From positions 806,001 through 870,000 of the forward strand of contig NZ_AP019654.1 in assembly GCF_009938205.1 (NCBI RefSeq): 64,000 nt of DNA. Direction: 5' to 3'. A program made the position numbers and the translations under genes. This document shows, piece by piece, positions 38,158 to 46,743 of this stretch (positions within the stretch are counted from its first letter, which is position 1; every line of letters starts with the position of its first letter). Under the pieces are notes generated by a model. It saw only the letters and a list, made by a program, of their open reading frames with translations. It ran no database searches and was not told the DNA's origin. This DNA is from Vibrio panuliri. GTDB lineage: Bacteria; Pseudomonadota; Gammaproteobacteria; Enterobacterales; Vibrionaceae.

Positions 38158-38460
38158 AGCCTTACTAATAAGGCTAACAATAAAATAGCAGCTTGAGGCT
38201 TTCTCTATTCACATGCTGCACGCGCTATTTGCAAGCAAATAGCCATAAAGGATGATAGACGAATGGAATCACGGTCACTTTTGGTGACAAGATACTCCAC
38301 TCTAAGACACTGATTGAGTGTCTGACTACCTCCAATCTTAATCATTATAAAATTAAACGCGGTTTTATCAGCTCGCCTGATTTGATTTAGCCGGGCGTCA
38401 GTATTGCTACACGCTCGCTATGGCAATGGCTTATTTTACCGAACCTTTTTTAGGTTCGAG
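38158..38460 (+). ncRNA. Hairpin-rich region ahead of the acetyltransferase: candidate structured leader or RNA
   Basis: Five clean inverted repeats fall in 300 bases: AGCCTTA/TAAGGCT (38158-38175), GCTATTTGC-AA-GCAAATAGC (38224-38243), GTCAC/GTGAC (38274-38288), AGACACT/AGTGTCT (38305-38323) and CGAACC/GGTTCG (38440-38458). An additional ATAGCAGC at 38185-38192 can pair with GCTGC/GCTAT at 38215-38228. That pairing would exclude the second hairpin, so alternative folds are possible. No reading frame is credible here. The next gene starts at 38521. I do not recognise a known riboswitch or RNA family. Confidence 0.4.
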
Positions 38461-38520
38461 TTATTAATTATTTGAGAAGTGAAGAGCTTAATCTAAGTTT
38501 GCTGAAAGCAAGGATGAACT

Positions 38521-39039
38521 GTGACTATCGCAACTCGACGCGTATTATTGGTACCCTATAACGAGTCTCTTTTGTCTGACTTTGTGGTACTCAACTGCTG
38601 TGTTAAGAACCGAGCTAATATGAATGGTCCTTATACAGTTTCTAAAGCCAGAGAAGTGTTTGAACGTATTTTAAATGACAATACAGTATACGCGCGTGCG
38701 GTGTTGGATAACTTCACACGAGAATATATTGGTCATGTTGCGATTACGGATATCCATACTTCGCCTGAGCTGGTTTTTATTTTGGATAAAGCGTATTGGG
38801 GAAAAGGGATTGCTTCTGAAGCCCTAGGCGCATTTTATGCCAAAGCATTGAGAGATCTTAAATTACACACAGTTAAAGCAACTGCCAATGTTGATCACTT
38901 TGCTTCAATTCGTGTGCTGGAGAAACTAGGTTTTGTTAAAAAAGGTCTCAATAGCGACGCTTATGGACCTTTTTTTGAATATCAATTTACATCCGATGAG
39001 GAGGTAAATGAAAGTGCACTATTTGAAACCCTATCATAG
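38521..39039 (+). CDS. GNAT-family N-acetyltransferase (RimJ/RimL-like)
   Basis: The 172-residue product has the acetyl-CoA-binding segment of GNAT enzymes, LDKAYWGKGIASEALGAFY at about residues 84-102 (the Q/RxxGxG/A position, here GKGIAS). ANVDHFASIRVLEKLGFV follows at about 122-139. That second motif is typical of the RimJ/RimL group, which acetylates protein N-termini or small molecules. The substrate is not readable. The start is GTG at 38521 with AAGGATG upstream. Its last 53 bases overlap the end of the DUF3301 gene on the other strand. Confidence 0.88.
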   Translation: MTIATRRVLLVPYNESLLSDFVVLNCCVKNRANMNGPYTVSKAREVFERILNDNTVYARAVLDNFTREYIGHVAITDIHTSPELVFILDKAYWGKGIASEALGAFYAKALRDLKLHTVKATANVDHFASIRVLEKLGFVKKGLNSDAYGPFFEYQFTSDEEVNESALFETLS

Positions 39040-39286
39040 TAAGTTCGCCTTGGTAGCAATCGTCACCAAGTGATGAAAATTCAAATTGATAGACAGTATG
39101 CCAACGCCAGACTCCGTCTGGCGTTCTTATTTTATGCGCTTTTAAAGCAGTACTGATGAGCTGTAAGTCTAATTGATCACACTTGCGCTGAATGGCTATT
39201 TTCGCTAGCTCAGATTGACGACGCTGTTGCCAAAACAACATGCACACGAGGCAGAGAACTAGTATGGCAAACAAATCCGTAATCAT
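38987..39286 (-). CDS. DUF3301 family membrane-anchored protein
   Basis: The 99-residue product has one N-terminal membrane helix (MITDLFAILVLCLVCMLFW) followed by QQRRQSELA. A beta-rich part follows: GVWRWHTVYQFEFSSLGDDC at about 59-78 and GELTMIGFQIVHFHLP. This matches my memory of DUF3301, function unknown. It follows the DUF3549 gene by 22 bases, so the two are likely one transcript. Its 3' end overlaps the acetyltransferase by 53 bases, tail to tail. Confidence 0.8.
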   Translation of the reverse strand: MITDLFAILVLCLVCMLFWQQRRQSELAKIAIQRKCDQLDLQLISTALKAHKIRTPDGVWRWHTVYQFEFSSLGDDCYQGELTMIGFQIVHFHLPPHRM

Positions 39287-39308
39287 ATCAATCGCTTATC
39301 TGGTTCCG

Positions 39309-40346
39309 TTAGGCTTTAGCTGCTTGTTGCAGCTTTGCCAAGGCGTTAGCCAATTCGTCAGAGGGAGACGAGTGCAGCAATGGAAGCAATACTAAGCGCA
39401 GCTCGGGTAGCATGACTAAATCCGCAAACAGCTGATTAAAGAGCACTTGGTTACCGGTTTGTGCAAGTCGCAGTAAAAAGCGCTCGGCCATATCAGCATC
39501 AGCCAATAGATGCCAACTTCGCCCAGCGATACCAATTAACACTTCTTGATGGCTTAAGCGAGGGCTTGCTAAAACTTGTTTGAGAATCGGTAGAGCGATG
39601 GTTTGCTCTGCTCCGGAAAGTGCGCGGGTTAATGCAGAGATTAGGAACAGATCAGGCTCAGGGCTTTCAATTTGCTTCTGAGCGAGTTCGGCAATTCGCT
39701 GGGCAAGTTTGTCCGGCAAATCGACGTGTTCCAGAGCGCCAAGTAGAGCATATAACGGCTCGTTCGGTAGGTTTGCTAACGCTTTGCGTAACTCGACACC
39801 ATTTTGCTCGCTACCTAAGCGTGCGACCATATCGGTGATGCCCTGTAACCCAACGGTCTGCCAGTTTTGCCACCCAAGTCCACCTTTGAAGTAGTGTTGA
39901 GCGTGTTCATAATACTGACTGCATGGAAGCTCTAAGTCTGCACGAATCTGGCTGTGGAACACCGCCATTTTGTCTTCGGAAGGCTTATAGGTGTATGGGT
40001 TGTTTGCGAGTTTTTGCTGTTGTTCTTCACTCATCTCTTGGCTAAGGCGAGTGCCCATCGCTTCAACGACAAACTTAATGAAGTTACCAATATCGGCTTG
40101 TTTGAGTAAGCCTCGCTCGTCGAGCTCAAACTTTAAGAACCAGATCCAAGGCTGTTTAGTCTCATTCCAATAGGCAATTGCCATATGAGCTTTACGTTGC
40201 AATGGAAATGGGTAGGGGTGCTGACCTTTCTCAACCTGTTCAAAGGTTGAGTTGCCTATGGTTTTTATGCGGCGACCTAAATCGAAAATTTTAAACTTAC
40301 AATCGCTGTTTCGCAGTAGTTCACTGAGGGTATGAATATTATCCAT
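39309..40346 (-). CDS. DUF3549 family protein
   Basis: The 345-residue soluble protein begins MDNIHTLSELLRNSDCKFKI and contains QRKAHMAIAYWNETKQPWIWF at about 50-70. Its C-terminal half is made of repeated helices (residues about 180-340), like an armadillo/HEAT-type solenoid. From memory this is DUF3549, conserved next to yqcC and truC in Vibrio; the function is unknown. It is divergent from yqcC across 77 bases and leads into the DUF3301 gene. Confidence 0.82.
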   Translation of the reverse strand: MDNIHTLSELLRNSDCKFKIFDLGRRIKTIGNSTFEQVEKGQHPYPFPLQRKAHMAIAYWNETKQPWIWFLKFELDERGLLKQADIGNFIKFVVEAMGTRLSQEMSEEQQQKLANNPYTYKPSEDKMAVFHSQIRADLELPCSQYYEHAQHYFKGGLGWQNWQTVGLQGITDMVARLGSEQNGVELRKALANLPNEPLYALLGALEHVDLPDKLAQRIAELAQKQIESPEPDLFLISALTRALSGAEQTIALPILKQVLASPRLSHQEVLIGIAGRSWHLLADADMAERFLLRLAQTGNQVLFNQLFADLVMLPELRLVLLPLLHSSPSDELANALAKLQQAAKA

Positions 40347-40423
40347 GAAAGAGATTTCCTAACTTTCTTTCCCTTATAAATGGTACTCTATGAGCTAATT
40401 TCAAGGTCATTGACAAAAGATAA

Positions 40424-40738
40424 ATGAAACAGGATACATCGCTCACGATTTTACTTAAACAACTAGAGCGACAACTAAGAGAGGTTGAGTTGTGGCAGGA
40501 CACTTCGCCTTCTAGGCAGGCGCTATCCAGTGTTGAGCCATTTGCAATTGATACATTGGAACCACAGCAGTGGCTGCAATGGGTTTTCTTACCGAAAATG
40601 CACGCTCTGATTGAAGCCGGTCATTCGCTGCCAAAAGGCTTTCAGCTCACCCCCTATTTTGAAGAGTGCTGGAAGCAGCAGAAACAGTATTTGTCCGTTA
40701 TTGCGATAATTCGCCAAATCGATAAAGAGGCAGTGTAA
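40424..40738 (+). CDS. yqcC: YqcC family protein
   Basis: The 104-residue soluble, helical protein has the conserved LQWVFLPKMHALIEAGHSLP at about 51-70 of YqcC. Function is unknown. The stop codon abuts the GTG of truC, the same gene pair as in E. coli (yqcC-truC), indicating translational coupling. No strong ribosome site precedes its ATG. Confidence 0.9.
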   Translation: MKQDTSLTILLKQLERQLREVELWQDTSPSRQALSSVEPFAIDTLEPQQWLQWVFLPKMHALIEAGHSLPKGFQLTPYFEECWKQQKQYLSVIAIIRQIDKEAV

Positions 40739-41464
40739 GTGTTAGATATCGTCTATCAGGATGAGTATTTTGTCGCGGTGAACAAGCCAGCAGGTATGCT
40801 GGTTCATCGCAGTTGGTTAGATAAACATGAAACTCAGTTTGTCATGCAGACGCTACGTGACCAAATTGGTCAACATGTCTTTCCGTTACATCGATTAGAT
40901 AGGCCGACTTCCGGAGTGCTGATTTTTGCCTTGTCGAGCGAAATTGCCGCGCAAGTAATGCCGATGTTTGCCAATCATGAGATGAAGAAAACCTATCACG
41001 CTATTGTGCGCGGCTGGATTGAAGAGGAGGGGACTCTTGACTATCCGTTAAAGGTTGAGCTGGACAAAATTGCTGATAAGTTTGCGAGCCAAGAAAAAGA
41101 AGCTCAAGATGCCGTGACCGATTATCGTCCATTGGCGAAAGTTGAAGTGCCACATTCCACTGGGCGCTTTCCAACCACGCGCTACTGCTTAATGGAGCTT
41201 AACCCACATACTGGGCGTAAACATCAACTGCGTCGTCATATGGCGCACCTACGTCATCCTATGGTAGGCGACACCACGCATGGCGATGGTAAACACAATA
41301 AATTGTTCCGCGATGTTTATAACTCGCACCGATTGCTGTTGCACGCCAGCAGTCTCGAATTTGTCCATCCGTTCAGTGGTGAAACACTCGTGATTAAGGC
41401 GGGGTTTGATACGACTTGGCGTAGCCTGTTTGAGCAGTTTGAGTGGCAAGAGCCTCATATTTAA
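40739..41464 (+). CDS. truC: tRNA pseudouridine(65) synthase TruC
   Basis: TruC makes pseudouridine at position 65 in the T stem of tRNA-Ile and tRNA-Asp. The active aspartate is in HRLDRPTSGVL at about residues 51-61. PHTGRKHQLRRHMAHLRHP follows at about 157-175. The length of 241 and the collinear similarity to E. coli TruC are clear. The start is GTG directly after the yqcC stop. Confidence 0.95.
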   Translation: MLDIVYQDEYFVAVNKPAGMLVHRSWLDKHETQFVMQTLRDQIGQHVFPLHRLDRPTSGVLIFALSSEIAAQVMPMFANHEMKKTYHAIVRGWIEEEGTLDYPLKVELDKIADKFASQEKEAQDAVTDYRPLAKVEVPHSTGRFPTTRYCLMELNPHTGRKHQLRRHMAHLRHPMVGDTTHGDGKHNKLFRDVYNSHRLLLHASSLEFVHPFSGETLVIKAGFDTTWRSLFEQFEWQEPHI

Positions 41465-41479
41465 GCCACCCAAAATAGT

Positions 41480-41503
41480 AAAGCCCTCCAAGTGGAGGGC
41501 TTT
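41480..41503. terminator. Shared terminator between truC and dxs
   Basis: AAAGCCCTCC / GGAGGGCTTT with a 3-base loop lies between the convergent stops at 41464 and 41525. T-rich tails on both sides are short. Confidence 0.85.
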
Positions 41504-41524
41504 ATCGTTAGCAAAATAGCGTAA

Positions 41525-43390
41525 TTACTTGCTCACATAGTCTCGGATTGATTGTTCAATACCTTTGGCGTCGAGACCCAACTCCGCATGCAGTTCTTGC
41601 TGCGTACCTTGAGCGATAAAGCGGTCCGGTAGACCGAGGTTTAGTACTGGTTTAATGATCTTTTCTTGCATCATAAACTCAACCACACCCGCTCCTGCAC
41701 CACCAGCAATCGCGTTCTCTTCGATCGTCACCAGTACGTCGTGATCCTCTGCAAGCTGTTTAATCAATGCATGATCAAGAGGTTTAGCAAAGCGCATATC
41801 CGCAACGGTCGCATTGAGCGCTTCTGCTGCCTCAAGTGCACTCGGCATAAAGGTGCCAAAGTTAAGAATTGCGACTTTTTCGCCTTGACGCACTAAGCGA
41901 CCTTTACCGATTTCTAGTTCGGTAAAGGCTTGTTCAACCGGTGTTCCCATGCCATTACCACGTGGGTAGCGAACAGCACTTGGACCAGAATGTTGGTGGC
42001 CGGTGTAGAGCATTTGACGACACTCATTCTCATCACTTGGTGTCATGATCACCATGTTTGGAATGCAGCGCATAAAGCTAATATCAAATGCACCTTGGTG
42101 AGTTTGACCATCGGCACCGACTAAGCCTGCTCGGTCAATGGCAAACATCACCGGCAGGTTCATGATCGCGACATCATGGATCAGTTGGTCGTAACCACGC
42201 TGTAAGAATGTTGAGTAGATGGCGACAATAGGACGATTGCCCGCAATCGCCATGCCGGTTGCAAGTGTCACAGCATGCTGCTCAGCAATTGCAACGTCAA
42301 AGTATTGCTCAGGGTACTCTTTCGAGAAGCGCACCATGCCCGAACCTTCGCGCATTGCTGGTGTAATCGCCATGAGCTTAGGATCTTGCGCGGCCATATC
42401 ACAGAGGAAATCACCGAAAATCTTTGAGAAAGTTGGTTGACTACTGCTGCTTTTTGGCAGGCTAGTGTGGCTTGGGTCAAACTTAGGAACACCATGGTAA
42501 CCAATCGGATCTTTCTCCGCAGGCTCGTAGCCTTTTCCTTTCTTGGTCATGATATGTAAGAACTGTGGACCTTTGAGTTCACGCATGTTCTTCAGTGTTT
42601 TGACCAATTCGATCACATCATGCCCATCAACAGGGCCAATGTAGTTAAAGCCCAACTCTTCAAACAGTGTGCCAGGAATCATCATGCCTTTCAGATGTTC
42701 TTCTGTACGACGAACTAACTCTTTGATTGGAGGCACACCAGAAAGAACGCGTTTACCGCCTTCACGGATAGAGGTGTAGAAGTTGCCCGACAGAAGTTGT
42801 GCTAAGTGGTTGTTAAGCGCGCCCACGTTTTCTGAAATCGACATTTCATTGTCATTTAGGATCACCAACATATCGGGATGAATATCACCAGCGTGGTTCA
42901 TGGCTTCAAACGCCATGCCCGCGGTAATCGCACCATCACCAATCACGCTCACCACTTTACGATTTTGGTTTTCTTTATGGGCACTAATCGCCATACCAAG
43001 CGCAGCACTGATTGACGTTGATGAGTGACCAACCGAGAGCGTGTCGTACTCACTCTCTTCACGCCATGGGAATGGGTGTAATCCACCTTTTTGACGAATG
43101 GTTGGCATTTTCTCACGGCGACCCGTCAGAATTTTGTGTGGGTAAGCTTGATGACCTACGTCCCAAATAAGTTGATCAAACGGGGTGTTATAGACGTAGT
43201 GAAGCGCCACGGTCAGTTCGACCGTGCCCAAGCCAGACGCTAAGTGTCCACTCGACTGGCTAACAGAATTTAGTAAGTAAGTACGTAGTTCGTCACATAG
43301 CTTTGGCAGAACCTCTTTTGGTAGGCTGCGCAGTTCTAGCGGTGTATCCGCCAGAGCTAGTGTTGGGTACTTTGATATATCAAGAGTCAT
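41525..43390 (-). CDS. dxs: 1-deoxy-D-xylulose-5-phosphate synthase Dxs
   Basis: Dxs condenses pyruvate and glyceraldehyde-3-phosphate to open the MEP isoprenoid pathway, also feeding thiamine and pyridoxal. The ThDP/metal motif [18 protein letters not shown] is near residues 151-168. YHGVPKFDP lies near 297, and the catalytic glutamate is in [18 protein letters not shown] near 370. The length is 621. It is the last gene of xseB-ispA-dxs, 20 bases after ispA, the same order as in E. coli. Confidence 0.97.
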   Translation of the reverse strand: MTLDISKYPTLALADTPLELRSLPKEVLPKLCDELRTYLLNSVSQSSGHLASGLGTVELTVALHYVYNTPFDQLIWDVGHQAYPHKILTGRREKMPTIRQKGGLHPFPWREESEYDTLSVGHSSTSISAALGMAISAHKENQNRKVVSVIGDGAITAGMAFEAMNHAGDIHPDMLVILNDNEMSISENVGALNNHLAQLLSGNFYTSIREGGKRVLSGVPPIKELVRRTEEHLKGMMIPGTLFEELGFNYIGPVDGHDVIELVKTLKNMRELKGPQFLHIMTKKGKGYEPAEKDPIGYHGVPKFDPSHTSLPKSSSSQPTFSKIFGDFLCDMAAQDPKLMAITPAMREGSGMVRFSKEYPEQYFDVAIAEQHAVTLATGMAIAGNRPIVAIYSTFLQRGYDQLIHDVAIMNLPVMFAIDRAGLVGADGQTHQGAFDISFMRCIPNMVIMTPSDENECRQMLYTGHQHSGPSAVRYPRGNGMGTPVEQAFTELEIGKGRLVRQGEKVAILNFGTFMPSALEAAEALNATVADMRFAKPLDHALIKQLAEDHDVLVTIEENAIAGGAGAGVVEFMMQEKIIKPVLNLGLPDRFIAQGTQQELHAELGLDAKGIEQSIRDYVSK

Positions 43391-43410
43391 AATAATGCGC
43401 GCTTATTGTG

Positions 43411-44295
43411 TTAGTTCTTGCGCTCGACGACGTATCGGGCGAACTCTTCCAGTAACTCAGTATTGTATGGTATTGCGTCCAGTGCTTGAAGCGCTTCGTG
43501 TAACAGATTGTTTGCTTTTTCGATAGCGCCCTGTAAACCGAGCAGTGCAGGGTAAGTACTCTTGTTGAGCTCTTGGTCAGAGCCTTGAGGTTTACCCAAG
43601 GTTTCAGTATCACTGATGATGTCGAGGATATCGTCCTGGACTTGGAACGCCAAACCAATCGCATCGGCATATTTGTCGAGTAACGGCATGACCGCTAAAC
43701 CTTTTTTGCCAGCCGCTAACGCACCTAGGCGAACAGCACATTTCATCAATGCACCCGTCTTGTTGCGGTGAATCTCTTCTAACTCCGCAAGCCCGACTGA
43801 ACGGTTTTCAGCTTGTAAATCTAAAGTTTGTCCGAGACACATGCCGCTTGCGCCTGACGCTTCTGCCAAGGTGCTAACCATTTTTATACGCAGAGTTTCA
43901 GCATTTGGATTGAGTCGACCATCAGCAAGGATGGTAAAGGCGAGCGTTTGCAATGCATCACCAGTTAAAATGGCCGTCGCTTCGTCGAACTTGATGTGGC
44001 AAGTTGGCTGGCCTCGACGCAATTCGTCATCATCCATCGCGGGCAGATCATCGTGAATCAAAGAGTAGGCGTGAATACACTCGACCGCTGAGGCCGGTGT
44101 GTCTAAATCTTCTATTTCACAGCCAAGCATTTGCCCTGTGATGTAGACCAGAAATGGACGAGCCCGTTTTCCGCCCAAAAGCAGACCGTAACGCATTGCA
44201 TCGACAAGCGCCTGATTTTGATGTGGAAGATGGCTCAACCATCTTTCTAACTGTTGGTTGTTTCGTTGCTGAAACGAGATTAGTGCCTCGTGCAT
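43411..44295 (-). CDS. ispA: Farnesyl diphosphate synthase IspA
   Basis: IspA makes C15 farnesyl diphosphate from IPP and DMAPP. The first aspartate-rich motif DDLPAMDDDELRRG is at about residues 82-95, the second, DDILD, near 221-225, and GGKRARPFLVY near 41. I chose the ATG at 44293-44295 (MHEALISFQQ, 294 residues). A TTG at 44313 two bases after the xseB stop is in frame and would add six residues, so it cannot be excluded. Confidence 0.95.
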   Translation of the reverse strand: MHEALISFQQRNNQQLERWLSHLPHQNQALVDAMRYGLLLGGKRARPFLVYITGQMLGCEIEDLDTPASAVECIHAYSLIHDDLPAMDDDELRRGQPTCHIKFDEATAILTGDALQTLAFTILADGRLNPNAETLRIKMVSTLAEASGASGMCLGQTLDLQAENRSVGLAELEEIHRNKTGALMKCAVRLGALAAGKKGLAVMPLLDKYADAIGLAFQVQDDILDIISDTETLGKPQGSDQELNKSTYPALLGLQGAIEKANNLLHEALQALDAIPYNTELLEEFARYVVERKN

Positions 44296-44315
44296 AGAGT
44301 GATCTTCTAACAATA

Positions 44316-44561
44316 TTATTCTTCAGGCTGTTGGTTAAATTGAGACAGGGGCGCATCATCATCGTTTTGCAACAAAATACTCACGCGTTGCTCTGCATCA
44401 TTTAGCTTAGTTTGGCCTGCACGAGCTAAAGATATGCCACGTTCGAACTTTTTCAGTGCTTCATCTAATGCTAGGTCACCGTTCTCAAGATCTTCAACAA
44501 TCGAATCTAACTCTTCAATCGTTGACTCAAAGGTCATATTTTCGGGTTTCTTGCTCGCCAT
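44316..44561 (-). CDS. xseB: Exodeoxyribonuclease VII small subunit XseB
   Basis: XseB is the small helical subunit of the single-strand exonuclease VII. It begins MASKKPENMTFES and contains the family core LDSIVEDLENGDLALDEAL at about 20-38 and FERGISLARAGQTKL. The ATG at 44559-44561 gives 81 residues, the usual length; an in-frame upstream start would add 9. It heads the xseB-ispA-dxs operon and is divergent from pomA. Confidence 0.95.
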   Translation of the reverse strand: MASKKPENMTFESTIEELDSIVEDLENGDLALDEALKKFERGISLARAGQTKLNDAEQRVSILLQNDDDAPLSQFNQQPEE

Positions 44562-44790
44562 AATTTTACTTGTTTTGGAAAGATGCACGAAAGTTACCTT
44601 AGCGGCTTATGATGGTCAAATTTAACCGAGGAAATTTGTCATAAAAATCGAGTTTGGGCAGGTGATAGCGGCAATCTATCTTGCTTTTTTACTTTGGCAC
44701 ATCCTTGGTGTGAGATCGGTAAAAAGCCGAGAAAGCAACAACCGTGATAACCCAATTAGATAGTTTGTGAGTGTGGTACCAATAAAAAAC

Positions 44791-44816
44791 TAAAGATTCA
44801 CAGAGCCTGCCGATAT
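44791..44816 (+). promoter_or_regulatory. FliA (sigma-28) type promoter of pomAB
   Basis: TAAA (44791-44794) and GCCGATAT (44809-44816) match the flagellar consensus TAAA-N15-GCCGATAA, with a 14-base spacer and one end mismatch. It would start transcription near 44823, 36 bases before the pomA GTG, placing the stator genes in the late flagellar class. Confidence 0.7.
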
Positions 44817-44858
44817 AATTCCAGAGATAGAGTCATAAGTTAGCATGAGGAGTGCTGT

Positions 44859-45623
44859 GTGGATTTAGCAACGCTAATTGGATTAATTGGCAGCTTCGCG
44901 TTCGTTATCATGGCAATGATACTGGGCGGCAGCCTGATGATGTTTGTCGATACGACATCCATTTTGATCGTAATCGGTGGCTCTGCGTTTATCGTGTTAA
45001 TGAAGTTCACTTTTGCCCAATTTTTTGGTGCAGCTAAGGTTGCTGGTAAAGCATTTGCGTTCAAAGCCGACGAGCCAGAAGACCTAATTGCAAAAATCGT
45101 AGAAATGGCTGATGCGGCACGTAAAGGTGGCTTTCTTGCGTTAGAGGAGATGGAAATCTCCAATAGTTTTATGCAAAAAGGCATCGATTTACTCGTCGAT
45201 GGTCATGACGCGGATGTAGTGCGCTCAGCATTGCAAAAAGATATTGCACTGACCGATGAGCGTCACGAGCAAGGCACTGGCGTATTCCGTGCATTTGGAG
45301 ATGTTGCACCCGCGATGGGGATGATCGGTACACTTGTTGGTCTGGTAGCGATGCTTTCCAACATGGATGACCCAAAATCTATCGGTCCTGCGATGGCGGT
45401 AGCTTTGTTGACGACCTTGTATGGCGCGGTATTGTCGAACATGGTGTTCTTCCCGATTGCGGACAAACTTTCGCTGCGTCGTGAACAAGAAAAGCTCAAT
45501 CGCCGCTTAATTATGGATGGTGTACTTGCTATTCAAGATGGGCAAAACCCACGTGTCATTGATAGTTATCTGAAAAACTACCTGAATGAGGGTAAACGCT
45601 CGCTTAATATCGACAATGGCTAA
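44859..45623 (+). CDS. pomA: Sodium-type flagellar stator protein PomA (MotA family)
   Basis: PomA and PomB form the sodium channel that turns the polar flagellum. The 254 residues show four membrane helices (about 5-25, 28-48, 148-170, 180-205). A cytosolic loop carries the charged residues that contact FliG (EDLIAKIVEMADAARKGG). FGDVAPAMGMIGTLVGLVAML follows near 146-166. The sequence is nearly that of V. alginolyticus PomA. The start is GTG with GAGGAG upstream. Confidence 0.96.
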   Translation: MDLATLIGLIGSFAFVIMAMILGGSLMMFVDTTSILIVIGGSAFIVLMKFTFAQFFGAAKVAGKAFAFKADEPEDLIAKIVEMADAARKGGFLALEEMEISNSFMQKGIDLLVDGHDADVVRSALQKDIALTDERHEQGTGVFRAFGDVAPAMGMIGTLVGLVAMLSNMDDPKSIGPAMAVALLTTLYGAVLSNMVFFPIADKLSLRREQEKLNRRLIMDGVLAIQDGQNPRVIDSYLKNYLNEGKRSLNIDNG

Positions 45624-45632
45624 GGTGTCTCA

Positions 45633-46580
45633 ATGAGTGATGAAAACGACTGCAAATGTCCACCACCTGGCGCGCCAATGTGGATGACGACGTTCTCAGA
45701 TTTGATGACATTGTTAATGTGCTTCTTTGTACTGCTACTCTCGTTCTCTGAGATGGATGTATTAAAATTTAAGCAGATAGCTGGCTCGATGAAGTTTGCT
45801 TTTGGTGTGCAAAACCAACTCGAAGTGAAAGATATCCCCAAAGGCACCAGCATTATTGCGCAAGAGTTTCGACCAGGTCGCCCTGAGCCGACACCGATTG
45901 ATGTGATTATGCAACAGACCATGGATATTACTAAGCAGACGCTAGAGTTCCATGAAGGGGAATCAGACCGTGCGGGTGGCACCCAGCGTGACCAAGGTAA
46001 GATGACCGGCGGGCAATCTCCGGAAACGTCGACCAAGAACAACCAAAACTCTGAGTCTGATAAACAGCAACAGCAAGAGTCTCAATCAATGGAAGAGATG
46101 GAGACGCTGACAGAGAGCATTAAAAAAGCGCTTGAGCGAGAAATCGACCAAGGGGCGATTGAAGTTGAGAACTTGGGGCAACAGATTGTCATTCGGATTC
46201 GCGAGCAAGGGGCGTTCCCTGCTGGGTCGGCGTTCTTGCAACCCAAGTTCCGTCCTTTAGTTCGCCAAGTGGCAGAGTTGGTTAAAGATGTTCCGGGAAT
46301 CGTGCGAGTCTCAGGTCACACAGACAATCAACGTTTAGACTCGGAGCTTTACCGTTCTAACTGGGATCTGTCTGCTCAACGAGCTGTGTCTGTGGCACAA
46401 GAGATGGAAAAAGTGCGTGGATTCTCTCATCAGCGTTTACGTGTGCGTGGTATGGCGGATACGGAGCCGTTAGGCCCCAATGACACAGAACAGCAACGTT
46501 CGCGCAATCGAAGAGTTGAGATCAGCATTATGCAAGGTGAGCCACTATATAGCGAACCTGTGCCAGCAACGCAGAACTAA
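45633..46580 (+). CDS. pomB: Sodium-type flagellar stator protein PomB (MotB family)
   Basis: PomB contributes the ion-binding aspartate and anchors the stator to peptidoglycan. The single membrane helix at about residues 19-38 carries Asp23 in WMTTFSDLMTLLM, equivalent to Asp24 of V. alginolyticus PomB. The plug and linker region is Gln/Glu/Ser-rich. The OmpA-like domain at about 180-300 has VSGHTDNQRLDSELYRSNWD and RNRRVEISI. It starts 9 bases after pomA. The length is 315. Confidence 0.96.
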   Translation: MSDENDCKCPPPGAPMWMTTFSDLMTLLMCFFVLLLSFSEMDVLKFKQIAGSMKFAFGVQNQLEVKDIPKGTSIIAQEFRPGRPEPTPIDVIMQQTMDITKQTLEFHEGESDRAGGTQRDQGKMTGGQSPETSTKNNQNSESDKQQQQESQSMEEMETLTESIKKALEREIDQGAIEVENLGQQIVIRIREQGAFPAGSAFLQPKFRPLVRQVAELVKDVPGIVRVSGHTDNQRLDSELYRSNWDLSAQRAVSVAQEMEKVRGFSHQRLRVRGMADTEPLGPNDTEQQRSRNRRVEISIMQGEPLYSEPVPATQN

Positions 46581-46600
46581 ACCCAATTTGCAGCTAAGAT

Positions 46601-46628
46601 AAAAGACGAGCATCACGCTCGTCTTTTT
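46601..46628 (+). terminator. Terminator of pomAB
   Basis: AAAAGACGAGC-ATCAC-GCTCGTCTTTTTT, 21 bases after the pomB stop. Confidence 0.94.
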
Positions 46629-46743
46629 TATGTGCTTTTCATCATGTATAATCTTGCGCCCTTAAGGTCATAGATACGAACTAAGCCGAATGTGGCAACG
46701 TATTAGTGATGATTGCGAAAACTGTTAACCAGTGAAGTGAAGT

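Noticed and set aside
37880-38520. CsrB/CsrC-type RNA in the gap before the acetyltransferase
   Set aside because: Only a handful of GGA motifs occur, not the many loop-presented AGGGA repeats of that RNA class.
46629-46743. TPP riboswitch ahead of thiI
   Set aside because: No CUGAGA or thi-box P2-P5 sequence is present. thiI is usually not under such control.
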